From: JBDNJM01 sp041687755
GTDB taxonomy: Bacteria > Planctomycetota > UBA1135 > GCA-002686595
Assembly: GCA_041687755.1 (NCBI GenBank)
Contig: JBDNJM010000011.1
Span: 1 to 51,835 of the forward strand
Length of the DNA: 51,835 nucleotides
Reading direction: 5' to 3'
Below, piece after piece: positions 41,816 through 51,802 of the stretch. The notes under the pieces were generated by a model that had not been told where the DNA came from, did not search any database, and saw only the letters and a list, made by a program, of their open reading frames with translations. Numbering within the stretch: the stretch's first letter is position 1; every line of letters starts with the position of its first letter. The position numbers and the translations under genes were made by a program.

Positions 41816-43039
41816 ATGCTGCACCTGGGCCTCACCGTGCTCCCTCTTCTCCAAGCCACCGCGACCGACGCGCTCACCGAGCCCCTCGGGAACGCCGCAG
41901 CGCTCTTCGAGACCGTCGCCACGTTCGAGACGCGCCCCGGCAACCCCACGGTGCTGCCCGACGGCCGGGTGATCGTCTCCATGCACCCGATGGACCTGCC
42001 CGGACCCTTCGAGGGGCCCGCGTTCATGGCGCCGCCGCCGATGCCGCGCGTCGTCGAGGTGCTCGAGGACGGCACGACGGTGCCCTTCCCGAACGCGGCC
42101 TGGTCTTCGCCCCCCGGCGACGACAATCGTGGCCTCTCCGCGGTCATCGGCGTGGCCGCGGCGCCCGACGGCGTGCTGTGGATGCTCGACATGGGCTCGG
42201 AAACCCACTCGCCCAAGCTCGTCGGCTGGGACACAGGTGCCGACGCCCTGCGCGCCGTGCACTACCTGCCGCGCGAGGCCAACCGCCCGAACTCGTTCCA
42301 CCAGGACCTGGCGATCGACGCGGAGCGCAACTGTGCCTACATCGCCGATATGACCATGCCCGGGCCCGACGCCGAGCCGAGCCCCGCGCTGGTCGTTGTG
42401 CACCTCGACACAGGCTTCGTGCGCCGCCCGCTCGAGCACGTGCGCTGGTTCGCGGCCGAAGAGCACGACACGCTCGTCGCCGGCGCCGTGCTGGCCCCGC
42501 CCGGCCCCGACGGCGCGCCCGCACCTCTGCGCCTGCCGCTCAACCCAATCGCCTTCGATGCCGATTCGGGCCAGGTCGTGTTCGGCTCGGTGACCGGCCA
42601 CACGCTCTGGCAGATCTCCGCCGACGCGCTGTCCAACGCCGACCTCGTGGAAGCCGAGGTCAGCGTGTTCATCAAGCGTTTTGGCCCCAAGTCCGACTCG
42701 GACGGCATCTGCGTCGGCCCGGGCGGCGCCGTGTTCGTGACGGACATCGAGCGCTCCGCCATCGGCATCTCGACGCCCGGCGGGTACTCGCTCTTGGCGG
42801 AAGATTCCGCGGCCCTGTCCTGGCCCGACGGCGTCGCGATGGGCCCGGACGGCGCGCTCTACGCCACGGTAAACTCGCTGCACCTGCACCCGAACTTCGC
42901 CGGCGAAGAGGGCCCCGAGCCGCCGCCGTTCACCCTCGTGCGTTTTGCGCCCGAGGCGGTGGCCGCGGGCTGCGCGGCTCACGAGGCCGCGGTTGAGGCG
43001 GCGCGACTCGCGGCCGAAGAGGCCGAAGCGGCGCGCTAG
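41816..43039 (+). CDS. Yellow/major royal jelly protein family protein
   Basis: A 407-aa protein with a short signal-like N-terminus (MLHLGLTVLPLLQA) and an MRJP/Yellow beta-propeller. Family-type segments are GNPTVLPDGRVIVSMHP (about 41), LWMLDMGSETHSPKLVGWD (about 121), SFHQDLAIDAERNCAYIADM (about 160), LRLPLNPIAFDADSGQVVFGS, SDSDGICVGPGGAVFVTDIERSAIG (about 298) and LSWPDGVAMGPDGALYATVNSLH (about 335). Bacterial members have mostly unknown ligands; some relatives are called L-dopachrome tautomerase-related. An Ala/Glu-rich C-terminal tail follows. It is convergent with the DNA polymerase gene, 21 bp apart. Confidence 0.85.
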   Translation: MLHLGLTVLPLLQATATDALTEPLGNAAALFETVATFETRPGNPTVLPDGRVIVSMHPMDLPGPFEGPAFMAPPPMPRVVEVLEDGTTVPFPNAAWSSPPGDDNRGLSAVIGVAAAPDGVLWMLDMGSETHSPKLVGWDTGADALRAVHYLPREANRPNSFHQDLAIDAERNCAYIADMTMPGPDAEPSPALVVVHLDTGFVRRPLEHVRWFAAEEHDTLVAGAVLAPPGPDGAPAPLRLPLNPIAFDADSGQVVFGSVTGHTLWQISADALSNADLVEAEVSVFIKRFGPKSDSDGICVGPGGAVFVTDIERSAIGISTPGGYSLLAEDSAALSWPDGVAMGPDGALYATVNSLHLHPNFAGEEGPEPPPFTLVRFAPEAVAAGCAAHEAAVEAARLAAEEAEAAR

Positions 43040-43060
43040 GGGGCAGTCGGCCCGGCGCGC

Positions 43061-46000
43061 TCACCGCAGCATGTCCGCGTGCAGCGTGCACGCGCCAAAG
43101 CTCGACTCGACGCGGCCGCGGGCCAGGAAGGGGCCGCGCTGCACGAGCACGTGGCCGTAGCGCTGGTAGGGGCCTGAGAACAACACGATCTCGGCCAGCC
43201 CGGTCTCGTCCTCGAAGGTGAGGAAGCGCATCCACTGGCCGTCGGCCGTGCGCACGCGACGCGAGGCGGCGAGCCAGCCGATGACGCAGACCGTGCGGTC
43301 GACGTGGGCCGGGAGCGCGGCGCAGGCAATGCGGTGGCGCTCGTAGGGCTCGAGCTCTCGCCTAGGGAAGAGCTGCACCGGGTGCAGGTTCACGGTCAGG
43401 CCGAGCAGCTCGAGCTCCTCGTGGGCGCGCTCGGCGGCTGAGGCATCGGGCATGCGGGGGAGGGCGAGGGCGGGGGCCTCGGGTTCGGCGAACAGCGGGC
43501 GGGTTTGGGTGGGGCCGAGCGCCGCGCTGCCCAGGCCCAGGCCGGTTTGACCCCAGCCGCCGTTGGAGGCGGCGTCGATGGCGGCGGGCGGCGGGGTTCC
43601 GGCGGCCGACTCGGCGCCGTCCGTGGTGCTCTTTGAGCTTGCCGGTGAGCCCTCGCTGGCGAGGGAGGCGCCGTCGAGCGCGGACGGACGAGCGGACCGC
43701 GGCTCGAGCGGAAGCCCGGAGAACAACGAGTCCGCCTGCCCGGGCGCCTTGCGGCAGGCCGCGAGCAGTCCGCGGTCGAGTCCCGCGCCCTGCCGCGTGT
43801 CGAGCCGCGGCGCCGCCGATTCGCCAAGGGATCCGTCCGGCCCGCGGTCCGCGCCCAGCTCGACGTCCCGCGGCACGCGCCGCGCGGGCGTGTTCCACAG
43901 GTGCAGCCGCCACAGCAGCTCCGCCCGCGTGTGGTCGGTGGCGTCGAAGGCGCCCGTGCGGATCAGCGACGCGGCCTCGTCGGTGTCGGGCCGCACGCGC
44001 TCGAGGTAGTCGGGCAGGGACAGGAACGCGCCGTCGGCTGCGCGGCTTTCGAGCGTGCGCTCGAGCAGCGCGCCCGAGAGGCCCTTGACCTGCAGCAGCC
44101 CGATGCGGATGCCGTCGGCGCCGCCGCGCGTGCGCTCCAGGGCGTAGTCGAGGCGGCTCTTGTTGACATCCGGCCCGAGGATGGGCACGCCCATGCGCCG
44201 CGCCTCCTCGATGTACACGCGGCTCTGGTAGTACCCGGTGTGGCTGGCCAGGAACGCCGCCAGGAACGCGGCGGGGTGGTGCACCTTGAGCCACACCGTG
44301 CGCCAGGCGAGCTGGCCGTACGTGACCGCGTGCGCCTTGCAGAAGCTGAACGACACGAAGTTCGCGATCTGGTCCCAGCAGGCCTTGGCGCTCTTCGCGT
44401 CGACGCCGTTGCCCGCGCAGCCCTCGAAGAAGCACCGCTCGAGTGCGCCAGAATCCTCGATGCGTTTTTTGAACCCGCGCCGCAGCTCGTCCGCCTGGGC
44501 CAGGTTCATGCGCGCGAGGGTCACGGCCGTCTGCATCACGTCCTCCTGGTACAGCATGATGCCGTAGGTCTCGGCCAGGACCGCGTCGAGCATCGGATGC
44601 GGCGCCTTGGCCTCCTCCACCCCGTGCGCGCGCCGGATGAAGCTGTCCTTCATGCCGCACCCCGCCGGCCCGGGCCGGATCAGCGCCACGGCCTGGATCA
44701 CCGCGTCCATGTCGCTGGCGCGCATCTGCTGCAGCAGGTTGCGCATGCCGGGCGACTCGACCTGGAAACACGCCAGGGTGCGCCCGGCGAGCAGTGCCTC
44801 GGCCACCGCCGGCTCGTCCTCGGGCCGGTTGCGCAGGTCGACGTCGATCCCACGCTCCGCCAGGCTCTTCACACAGTCGTCGATCACCGTCAGCGCGCGG
44901 TTGCCGAGCAGGTCCATCTTGACCAACCCGACCGCCTCGATCGCGTCCTTGTCGAGCTGCACCACGACCGGCCCCTTGGCCGAGCGATGGCACCCCGCAA
45001 AGTCCGTGATCGCGCCGGGCGCCACGACCACGCCGCCCGGGTGCAGCCCAAAGTGCCGCGGCACGTCGATCAGCGCGGCCGCGCCGTCGAGCACGCGCCC
45101 CCAACGCTCGTCCTCGAACGGGAACTCCCGGCACTCGGGCGTTGACCACAGCGCCACCGCCACGTGGTTTTTTTGCAGCCTGGCCGGCAGCCCCGGCCCG
45201 CGCGCGCCGTCGAGCTTCGCACGGTCGTACGACGCCGACGGTGCCGCGTGCGGCAGGTACTTCGTCCAGCGCCGCACCTCGACCGGCGGAATGCCCTCGA
45301 CCAGCGCAACCTCCCGGAACGCCGCCCGCAGCCCAAAGCAGTTGAGCGTCGAGATCATCGCCGTACGCCGCGCCCCGAACTTTTCGTACACGGCCTCCAG
45401 CACCTCGTCCCGCCGCCGCCAGCAGAAGTCGAGGTCGATGTCCGGCCGATCGCGGCGCTGGGGATTGAGGAAGCGCTCGAACGGCAGCCGGTAGCGCAGC
45501 GGGTCTGCATCGGTCAGCCCCAGGCAGTACGCCACCAAGCTGTCCGCCGCCGACCCGCGCCCCACGAACGGAATCCCGCGCTCTTCCGCGAAGTCCGCGA
45601 TGCGCCGCACCAGCAGGAAGTACGGCGAGTACCCGAGGTCATCGATCGCCTCCAGCTCGCGTTCCAGCCGCCGCAGCACTGCTCGGTGCATCGGCCGATA
45701 GCGCTCGCGCGCCCCGTCAAAGGCGAGCTCCGCCAGAGCGGAGTAGGGCGTCTCGGCCTCGCCCAGCTCGACCTCCGGAAAGTGCACGGTCCCCAGCTCC
45801 GGCGCATGCCCGCAGCGCTCCGCGATCAACAGCGTGCGCGAGAGCGCATCCGTCCCCGGATACGGCCCCTCGACGTTCTCCAGATCGCTGAACAGCTGCG
45901 CCAGCTCCGCACCGTCCAAAAGGTGCAGCGGTGCCTCCGCGCACCAACTCTCCGGCAGGTCGCACAGCAACGCGTTGTGCTTCACCGCGACTCGCGTGCG

Positions 46001-46777
46001 GTGGTGGTGCGCTTGGCCCTCGCACGCCACGTACACGTCCGGAACCGCCACGGTCGCCAACCCCAGCGTCTTCGCCACCGCGACCATGTCCGCCGCCGGT
46101 GTCGCGTGTGCGGGCGGCGCGACCTTGCTGTGGTGCAACGCATCGTCCGGCGCCTCGACGCCGGCTTCGCGCACCCGATCCGCGCGCCGCTCGCTGGGCC
46201 GCAACGCACTCGCTCCACCGCCGGCCCACCCGCGCTTCTCCAGCCCGGCCGGCGAAACCGCCGCGAACAAGCGCTCGTCCGGCACCGTTCCGCTCAAGCC
46301 CAACAGCACGCGCGGATGGTCGCCCAAGATCACGAGCCCCGCGTGCCAACGCCGCACGCACGCCAACAGATCGAACGCCTCCGCCCCCGGCAGTTCATCG
46401 CCGACCTCCCCGGGATCGTCCCCGAGCTGCCGCGCGGAGATCAGCCGACACAGGTTGCGGTACCCCTCGGCGCTTTCGACCAACGCGATCACGCGCCCCG
46501 GTCGATCCCCGGCGTCCGACAGCTCGACACCGACGATCGGCTTCACGCGCACGCCGCCCTCCGCCTGCCGCCCGGCCGCCTCGAGGAACTCGACCAGCCC
46601 CGCCATCCCGTCGACGTCGGTCAACGCGAGCGCCGGCAGCCCCAGCCCGCCAGCCCGCTCGAGCAGCACCCGCGGCAGATCGACCCCGGTCAGCATGGAA
46701 TGCACCCCGTGCACGCGCAGGGGGGCGTAGGCGGGCCCGGTGGGCTGGGCGTGGGGGATCAAATCGGGCCGGTTCAT
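43061..46777 (-). CDS. DNA polymerase III alpha-subunit homologue (DnaE2/ImuC-like)
   Basis: A 1238-aa C-family DNA polymerase. The ATG at 46777 (MNRPDLIPHAQPT) has a GAGG about 7 nt upstream, one of the few Shine-Dalgarno-like sites here. The N-terminal PHP domain appears to have lost metal ligands (VHGVHSML and LTDVDGMAG where replicative enzymes have HVHSEYS and TDHGN). The polymerase core is intact: PDIDLDF at about 445 (two catalytic Asp), GLVKMDLLGNRALTV at about 618 (third Asp), and GIMLYQEDVM at about 738. A low-complexity linker (about 970-1110) precedes LLGLTVNLHPVQLF and an OB-fold (RFLTFEDETGLAEIVLF). These C-terminal features resemble DnaE2/ImuC, the SOS mutagenesis polymerase, but no imuA, imuB or lexA is next to it. 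Confidence 0.88.
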   Translation of the reverse strand: MNRPDLIPHAQPTGPAYAPLRVHGVHSMLTGVDLPRVLLERAGGLGLPALALTDVDGMAGLVEFLEAAGRQAEGGVRVKPIVGVELSDAGDRPGRVIALVESAEGYRNLCRLISARQLGDDPGEVGDELPGAEAFDLLACVRRWHAGLVILGDHPRVLLGLSGTVPDERLFAAVSPAGLEKRGWAGGGASALRPSERRADRVREAGVEAPDDALHHSKVAPPAHATPAADMVAVAKTLGLATVAVPDVYVACEGQAHHHRTRVAVKHNALLCDLPESWCAEAPLHLLDGAELAQLFSDLENVEGPYPGTDALSRTLLIAERCGHAPELGTVHFPEVELGEAETPYSALAELAFDGARERYRPMHRAVLRRLERELEAIDDLGYSPYFLLVRRIADFAEERGIPFVGRGSAADSLVAYCLGLTDADPLRYRLPFERFLNPQRRDRPDIDLDFCWRRRDEVLEAVYEKFGARRTAMISTLNCFGLRAAFREVALVEGIPPVEVRRWTKYLPHAAPSASYDRAKLDGARGPGLPARLQKNHVAVALWSTPECREFPFEDERWGRVLDGAAALIDVPRHFGLHPGGVVVAPGAITDFAGCHRSAKGPVVVQLDKDAIEAVGLVKMDLLGNRALTVIDDCVKSLAERGIDVDLRNRPEDEPAVAEALLAGRTLACFQVESPGMRNLLQQMRASDMDAVIQAVALIRPGPAGCGMKDSFIRRAHGVEEAKAPHPMLDAVLAETYGIMLYQEDVMQTAVTLARMNLAQADELRRGFKKRIEDSGALERCFFEGCAGNGVDAKSAKACWDQIANFVSFSFCKAHAVTYGQLAWRTVWLKVHHPAAFLAAFLASHTGYYQSRVYIEEARRMGVPILGPDVNKSRLDYALERTRGGADGIRIGLLQVKGLSGALLERTLESRAADGAFLSLPDYLERVRPDTDEAASLIRTGAFDATDHTRAELLWRLHLWNTPARRVPRDVELGADRGPDGSLGESAAPRLDTRQGAGLDRGLLAACRKAPGQADSLFSGLPLEPRSARPSALDGASLASEGSPASSKSTTDGAESAAGTPPPAAIDAASNGGWGQTGLGLGSAALGPTQTRPLFAEPEAPALALPRMPDASAAERAHEELELLGLTVNLHPVQLFPRRELEPYERHRIACAALPAHVDRTVCVIGWLAASRRVRTADGQWMRFLTFEDETGLAEIVLFSGPYQRYGHVLVQRGPFLARGRVESSFGACTLHADMLR

Positions 46778-47112
46778 GGGAGCGCCTCGGTGGGGCCCTG
46801 ACGAAACTACCCGAACAAAAGGCGAACATGGGGCGCGGGATTGCGGGGCTGCTCCTAAGTCCCTGCGGAATCGAGCCGAACGAGTGCCGTCCTGGTCCCG
46901 AGACCTGGTACTCGCCCGCTCCCAGGCCTCTGGTGCTGCAGGCTCAAGGCCCCCTCTCGAAGTGCGCGACCCTCCCCAGCGTCGGGCACTCCCCGGATGC
47001 CGGCACTCCGGGTTCCTCCTCGTGCTAGCGTCAAACAGCGGCCGCCTCGCGGAACTCGCCTTCCCGAAGCGCCACCGGACCCCTCGCACCCCTGAGCCCA
47101 AACGAACCCACC
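46778..47112. other. Divergent intergenic region
   Basis: 335 bp between the polymerase and the FG-GAP gene, with no convincing gene. No obvious LexA-type palindrome was seen. The FG-GAP frame is open through here but has no signal peptide. Confidence 0.45.
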
Positions 47113-49223
47113 ATGCTCGAAGCCTTCCTCCTCGCGTTGCCCGGCCCGCCCTGCCTTGGACCGCTAGTGCTCAGCCCCCCCCGCAAACCCCGAACCATCA
47201 GATCGAGGAAATCGAAGAACCGGTCTTCCCACCGGGCTTTCGTCAGGAAACCTGGGCCTGTGAATCGGCGGTGATCTACCAGGGCACCTGCCCCGACGAC
47301 CACTCCGGACTGTCGGTGGATGCAGGTGGCGACTGGAACGGTGACGGCATCCCTGACGTGATCCTCGGCGGTGGAGCCAAGGTCGATCTGGAGGGTCAGA
47401 GCATCCGGGTTGACGAGTACGCGAATCCTGCGTCGATCTATCTGGGCGGGCTCGGCGTCGAGAACTTCACGGTCCCCTGTCCGGAGGAGGGCGTGCAGGA
47501 TCTCGACCAGCCGCTGCAATTTCCCGACCTGCGCTTGGTCGGAACTCAAGTGTCGCCCTTTCCCAATACGGAGCCGGACGGAACCACGTCGCACCCATCC
47601 AACAGCTGGATGCTCGCCGACCGTTTCGGCTGGTGCGTCCGCTTTGTCGGGGACGTGAACGGTCCGGAACCCGAGCCCGATGGACCGGGCTCCGTGGTCC
47701 ACGACGACATTGCTGTCTCTGCGCCCTGGTACGACGTCGAGCAGCCAGGGTCTTCGACCCTTTTCCAGGCCGGTGCGGTTTACGTGTATCTCGGGCGCGA
47801 CTTCGATCGCGGAACGGTGCCCGTCGGGGCCACCGCACCGATCGGTTCCTACGAAAAGCACCTCGCTGATAAGTTCACCGATGATCCCACTAATCCGGGA
47901 TACTGCGACCTAATCATCGAAGGGGCGGGTGCCGGGGATTACTTCGGCTACGCGATCTCGCGCGAGCTTGACTTCGACGCCGACGGTTACCCGGACCTGG
48001 CAATAGGTGCGCCTCAGTACGCCTGGCAGAACGACTACGCCCCCAGTGCGTTGACCACGGACGATCAATGGCCGAACCCCGACGCCCGGCCCGGTAAGGC
48101 CTACGTGGTCAAGGGGTCCTACCTGCGGTGCCTGTTCAACTCTTCTGCCTGCGGGACCAGCCGTACGGTGGGGATCGCCTCCCTCGTCGCTGACGGCTAC
48201 GCCTATGAGTTGATCAGCCCGAACTCGGTTGCGGGCGATCGATTCGGTGCAAGCCTGGACGGGATTCGCGAGCAGGACGACGATCCCGTATTCGTGGGCG
48301 ACGAACTGGTGATCGGGGCCCCGCAGTTCCGGTCGGACTGGAACGACGGGGCCCCCCAGTCTTCCAGCAAGAAGACGTCCAATACTGCTGACGACGATTC
48401 GGACGGCGGAAACGGCTACGTGACGATCTGGAGCACCGATCCTGCGATCGTCGCGGACCCGGACGCCATACCTCCGGTTCTTGCTGCCGCGATCCAGCGC
48501 CATGTCGTTCCAGGTCCCGCTGAAGCCGGTGGAGCAGGGACGTTCGACCTGAAGCCTCGATTCGGCTGGTCCGTCAGCCGGGTCGCTTGGAGCCAACAGT
48601 CCAGCGTTACCGGATTCGTCGTGGGAGCACCGGGATTCAACTTTCCGCCGGACGAGCCCGGGGATCCGATTCAGGAGAACGTCGGGCTCGTCGAAATGTA
48701 CGCGTTCGACACCGACGCCTCGGCGTCGCCGACGCTCAAGTGGACGTCGACAGGGTTCCAGCCGAAAGCCGAGATGGGCTATTCGTTGGCCAGCGGTGGT
48801 GACTTCAACGCCGACGCGGTCCCGGACATCGCAGTGGGGACGAGGAAGTTCACACGCTCTGGTGAGACGCCCATCTGCTCCTGCAGCGCCGACCGACCCA
48901 ACACCGCAGGCCTGATTCAGGTCCTGTCGTCCGTCCAGCTGACGGCTTCACCCAGATCTCGGCTCCTGGCCAATTTCTTCGGGGAGACGGCGCGCGATCG
49001 GCTGGGGTTCAGCTGCGCGTTTCTCGGTTCGACCCCCGGGTATCCCGGAGACGCGGTGATCGGTGGCGCGCTCGCCTGGCCGGACGAAGCGGCTCCGCCA
49101 GCCTTGATCGGGGGAGGCAGCGCTCCGCTGTGCACGGACTGCCCGACCCCGCTGGCCTGTCCTCCTTCGAATTTCGTCGAGGAGGGGCGCGGATACCTGC
49201 TTCGTGCGGAGCCGGTCCAATGA
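47113..49223 (+). CDS. Secreted FG-GAP repeat protein, apparent frameshift at a C8 tract
   Basis: About 700 aa of integrin-like FG-GAP beta-propeller. Repeats include DHSGLSVDAGGDWNGDGIPDVILGG, DRFGWCVRFVGDVNG, DYFGYAISRELDFDADGYPDLAIGAP, DRFGASLDGI, FGWSVSRVAW, MGYSLASGGDFNADAVPDIAVGT and DRLGFSCAFLG. Those with DxDxDGxxD are probable calcium sites. The ATG at 47113 opens a signal peptide (MLEAFLLALPGPPCLGPLVLS), but its frame leaves the main frame at C8 (47175-47182). One added C would fuse signal peptide and propeller. Either there is a sequencing error, or the tract switches expression. The stop overlaps the next start by 4 bp (ATGA). No clear C-terminal sorting domain. Confidence 0.75.
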
Positions 49224-51802
49224 TCGCCGCAGCACTCTGGGCCACCCTGGGACTCGTCCCGGTCGCGCAGGTCGACGGGCCCACGAGCGATGCCCAGGCT
49301 CGGGAAGCCCGGGGCGGCGGTGCCATCTCCGGGGCCTTCGTGGAGAACCTCGGGCAATGGCCGGAACATGTGCTCTACCTCGGCCGATTCGGGGGCATCG
49401 AGGTTCGTGTCGAGAGGGACGCCGTTTGGTTTCAAGCCTTCGGGGGCGTCTCCCATTTCGAGCCGAGTTCCCTCGAGCACGATGTTGAGGCGAGGTCCTC
49501 ACGGGTCGTGGAGCAGGCCTCGGTTCGACACCACTCGATTCGGCTTGGTCTGCAAGGTGGAACAGCCTCTGAAGTCGTGGGGGAGGCCCTCTCGTCTGGG
49601 ATCTGGAACTTCCTCGATGGGCCCGCGCCGGACCGCGTGGTCCGCGCGCGTGGTTTCGAGCGCGTGCTCCTGATGGACGTGTTGCCCGGAGTCGACTGGG
49701 TCCTCATGCAGGGCGAAGACGGTCGTCCGCGGTTCGACTTCGAGCTCGATGCCGGTGTGGATCCAGGCGCGCTTTCGCTGCGCGTGGGCGGGCTCGAGGA
49801 CTCGCGGCTTAATGGGGGGAGCGTGCGGGCCTTCCAGGAGGGCGCCGAGTGGATCTTGGGCTCTCCGACAGCGCTGCAGGCCGGGGGCGGTGCTCCCGCG
49901 GGGATGAACTGCGATTGGATCCTGGACGGTTCTGGCCAGCTGCGCTTCGAAGTGCCGTCCTACGACGGAGGCCGTCCGCTGACGATCGATCCATCCGTCG
50001 GGTTCTCTTCGTTCCTCGGGGGAACCATGGGCGATTGGGTCGACCGCATCCACGTGGACGAAGGCGGCGTGACGACTCTGACGGGCATCACGTTTTCACC
50101 GCAATTCCCGATCACTCCGGGCGTCGTCGCACCAGATCCTCCGTTCGACGACTTGATCTTTGTCGCTCGGGTCAAGGAGAGCGGGTCGGTTCCAGTCTTC
50201 TCGACGATTCTCAACGGGACGGATTCGCAGGCCAGCTCGGACTTCACCGAGCTCGGAGTGGTCGACGATGGTGTCCTCGTGGCGTATCCCAACGTGTTCT
50301 CCGTGCAGCCCACGCCAGGTGCGTACGTGACCCCTTTCTTTCCGAATTCCGGGGGGGACACCGTCGTTACGAAGCTCTCTCTCGACGGCACCCAGATTGT
50401 GTTCACTGCGCGCATCGGCGGCTCGGACACGGACTTCGTCAACGGAGTCTTCACTTACCCCGACGGTCGATTCGTGGTGTACGGCACGTCCAATCTGGAT
50501 GACATGCCAGTTCAGTTCGACTTGCAGCCTCCGCAGACGTCCATATTTGCGCGGGTCACCTATGTAGCGGAGCTGTCTGCAGATGGATCTCGACTTCTGC
50601 GCTCTGTGGCGATCGGTGGCGATGGCGTGGACTCGATTTTTGCGGCCGCGCCCCTGCCAGATGGCGGTCTGCTGATCGGTGGTCGATCGCTTCACGACGA
50701 CTTTCCAGTGACGATGGACGCCCTTCAGACCACGATCCTGCCCTCGACCGTTGGTAGCGACTCGAACGGGTGGTGGGCTCGGCTCAGCCCGGGCTGGGAC
50801 GCGATCGAATACGCCTCCTACCTGAGCACCTCGGGGTTCTCAAGGGTCCTTGCCGTCCAGCCCGTGGGCAACACGGCTTACTGGATCGTGGCGCGAGCGG
50901 ACGGCGAGGACCTGCCGTTCCCGCCGAGCGTCGACGTCGACAAGTTGGACCCCGGCGCCTCCCCCGTGCTGCTCCTCCTGTGCGACCAGGAGACCGACGA
51001 GGTGCTGAAGGCGCGCTGGGCGACGAGCCACACCAACGTGTTCTTCAACAACTGTGTCGTGGACGTCGACGGAGCCTTGATCTACGTCGGGCGCAGCACG
51101 CCCGACAGCAGCTTCCCCTTCCTGACGCCCGGAGAGCCCTTCGGGCCTGCGGGGGACGTCGCGATCTCGAAGTTCGACCCGCTGGGCGACCATTGGGTCT
51201 GGTCCTACGGCTTCGGCGGATCGACGTCGGGCGCGAACGGGACCCAAACCGACGCGTTCACGACCTACCTAGCCGGGCCGGAGCGCCTGGCGCTGGGCGG
51301 CGCGACGCTCGTGCCGGACATGCTGGTCACGCCTGGCGTCGTTGATACGACCTTCACCGACCCGGGCAGCACGGGCGACGGGTGGTTCGCGGAGTTCGAC
51401 CTGAAGCCTGCGGGCTTCGAGCGACTCGGCGAGTCGACCAACGCCTGCAACGGCGACATCCGGGCCGGTATCCGTCGCCTCGCGATCGCGGGCGAAGCGG
51501 AGTTCGGGCTCTCGTGCATCGGCGCGCCGCGCAACGCTCCCGGCGTGCTCGCGCGGTCGATGGCAGTATCACCGGTGCCGATCGACGTGGGCGGAATCGC
51601 CGTCCAACTCGATCTCACGAACCTGTTCCTGACGCCGGTGCAGGCGGACGGACTCGGCTGGGCCGCCGTCGACCTGCCGCTGGTCGGCGTGCCTGCGGGC
51701 GTGAAGGCGTACTTCCAGTTCGCGTGGGTCGACCCGGGGACCTGCGGCAGCGTCGGGGCCCTGTCGGCGAGCGACGCAATTGGGGTCGAGGTGCAGCCTT
51801 AG
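49220..51802 (+). CDS. Secreted DUF7948/SBBP beta-propeller protein
   Basis: An 860-aa exported protein. The ATG at 49220 overlaps the FG-GAP stop (ATGA) and opens a signal-like peptide (MIAAALWATLGLVPVAQ). The N-terminal 270 residues resemble DUF7948 (FVENLGQWPEHVLYLGRFGG, GVDWVLMQGEDGRPRFDFEL, PLTIDPSVGFSSFLGG). The middle has SBBP-type repeats (FITGVVAPDP-like FPITPGVV, PTPGAYVTPFF, VAISKFDPLGDHWVWSYGFGG). The C-terminal 120 residues (from ACNGDIRAGIRRLA) resemble in outline the terminal domain of the ELWxxDGT protein. Likely a cell-surface or extracellular structural or binding protein; the ligand is unknown. Translational coupling suggests it functions with the FG-GAP protein. Confidence 0.8.
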   Translation: MIAAALWATLGLVPVAQVDGPTSDAQAREARGGGAISGAFVENLGQWPEHVLYLGRFGGIEVRVERDAVWFQAFGGVSHFEPSSLEHDVEARSSRVVEQASVRHHSIRLGLQGGTASEVVGEALSSGIWNFLDGPAPDRVVRARGFERVLLMDVLPGVDWVLMQGEDGRPRFDFELDAGVDPGALSLRVGGLEDSRLNGGSVRAFQEGAEWILGSPTALQAGGGAPAGMNCDWILDGSGQLRFEVPSYDGGRPLTIDPSVGFSSFLGGTMGDWVDRIHVDEGGVTTLTGITFSPQFPITPGVVAPDPPFDDLIFVARVKESGSVPVFSTILNGTDSQASSDFTELGVVDDGVLVAYPNVFSVQPTPGAYVTPFFPNSGGDTVVTKLSLDGTQIVFTARIGGSDTDFVNGVFTYPDGRFVVYGTSNLDDMPVQFDLQPPQTSIFARVTYVAELSADGSRLLRSVAIGGDGVDSIFAAAPLPDGGLLIGGRSLHDDFPVTMDALQTTILPSTVGSDSNGWWARLSPGWDAIEYASYLSTSGFSRVLAVQPVGNTAYWIVARADGEDLPFPPSVDVDKLDPGASPVLLLLCDQETDEVLKARWATSHTNVFFNNCVVDVDGALIYVGRSTPDSSFPFLTPGEPFGPAGDVAISKFDPLGDHWVWSYGFGGSTSGANGTQTDAFTTYLAGPERLALGGATLVPDMLVTPGVVDTTFTDPGSTGDGWFAEFDLKPAGFERLGESTNACNGDIRAGIRRLAIAGEAEFGLSCIGAPRNAPGVLARSMAVSPVPIDVGGIAVQLDLTNLFLTPVQADGLGWAAVDLPLVGVPAGVKAYFQFAWVDPGTCGSVGALSASDAIGVEVQP

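Noticed and set aside
41306..42982. Minus-strand open frame (558 aa) opposite the MRJP gene
   Set aside because: Antisense to a gene with clear family motifs; Arg/Gly/Val-rich shadow.
46740..47112. Longer N-terminus for the FG-GAP protein in its main frame
   Set aside because: It overlaps the polymerase start, has no signal peptide and is not protein-like; the ATG at 47113 in the neighbouring frame gives a proper signal peptide.
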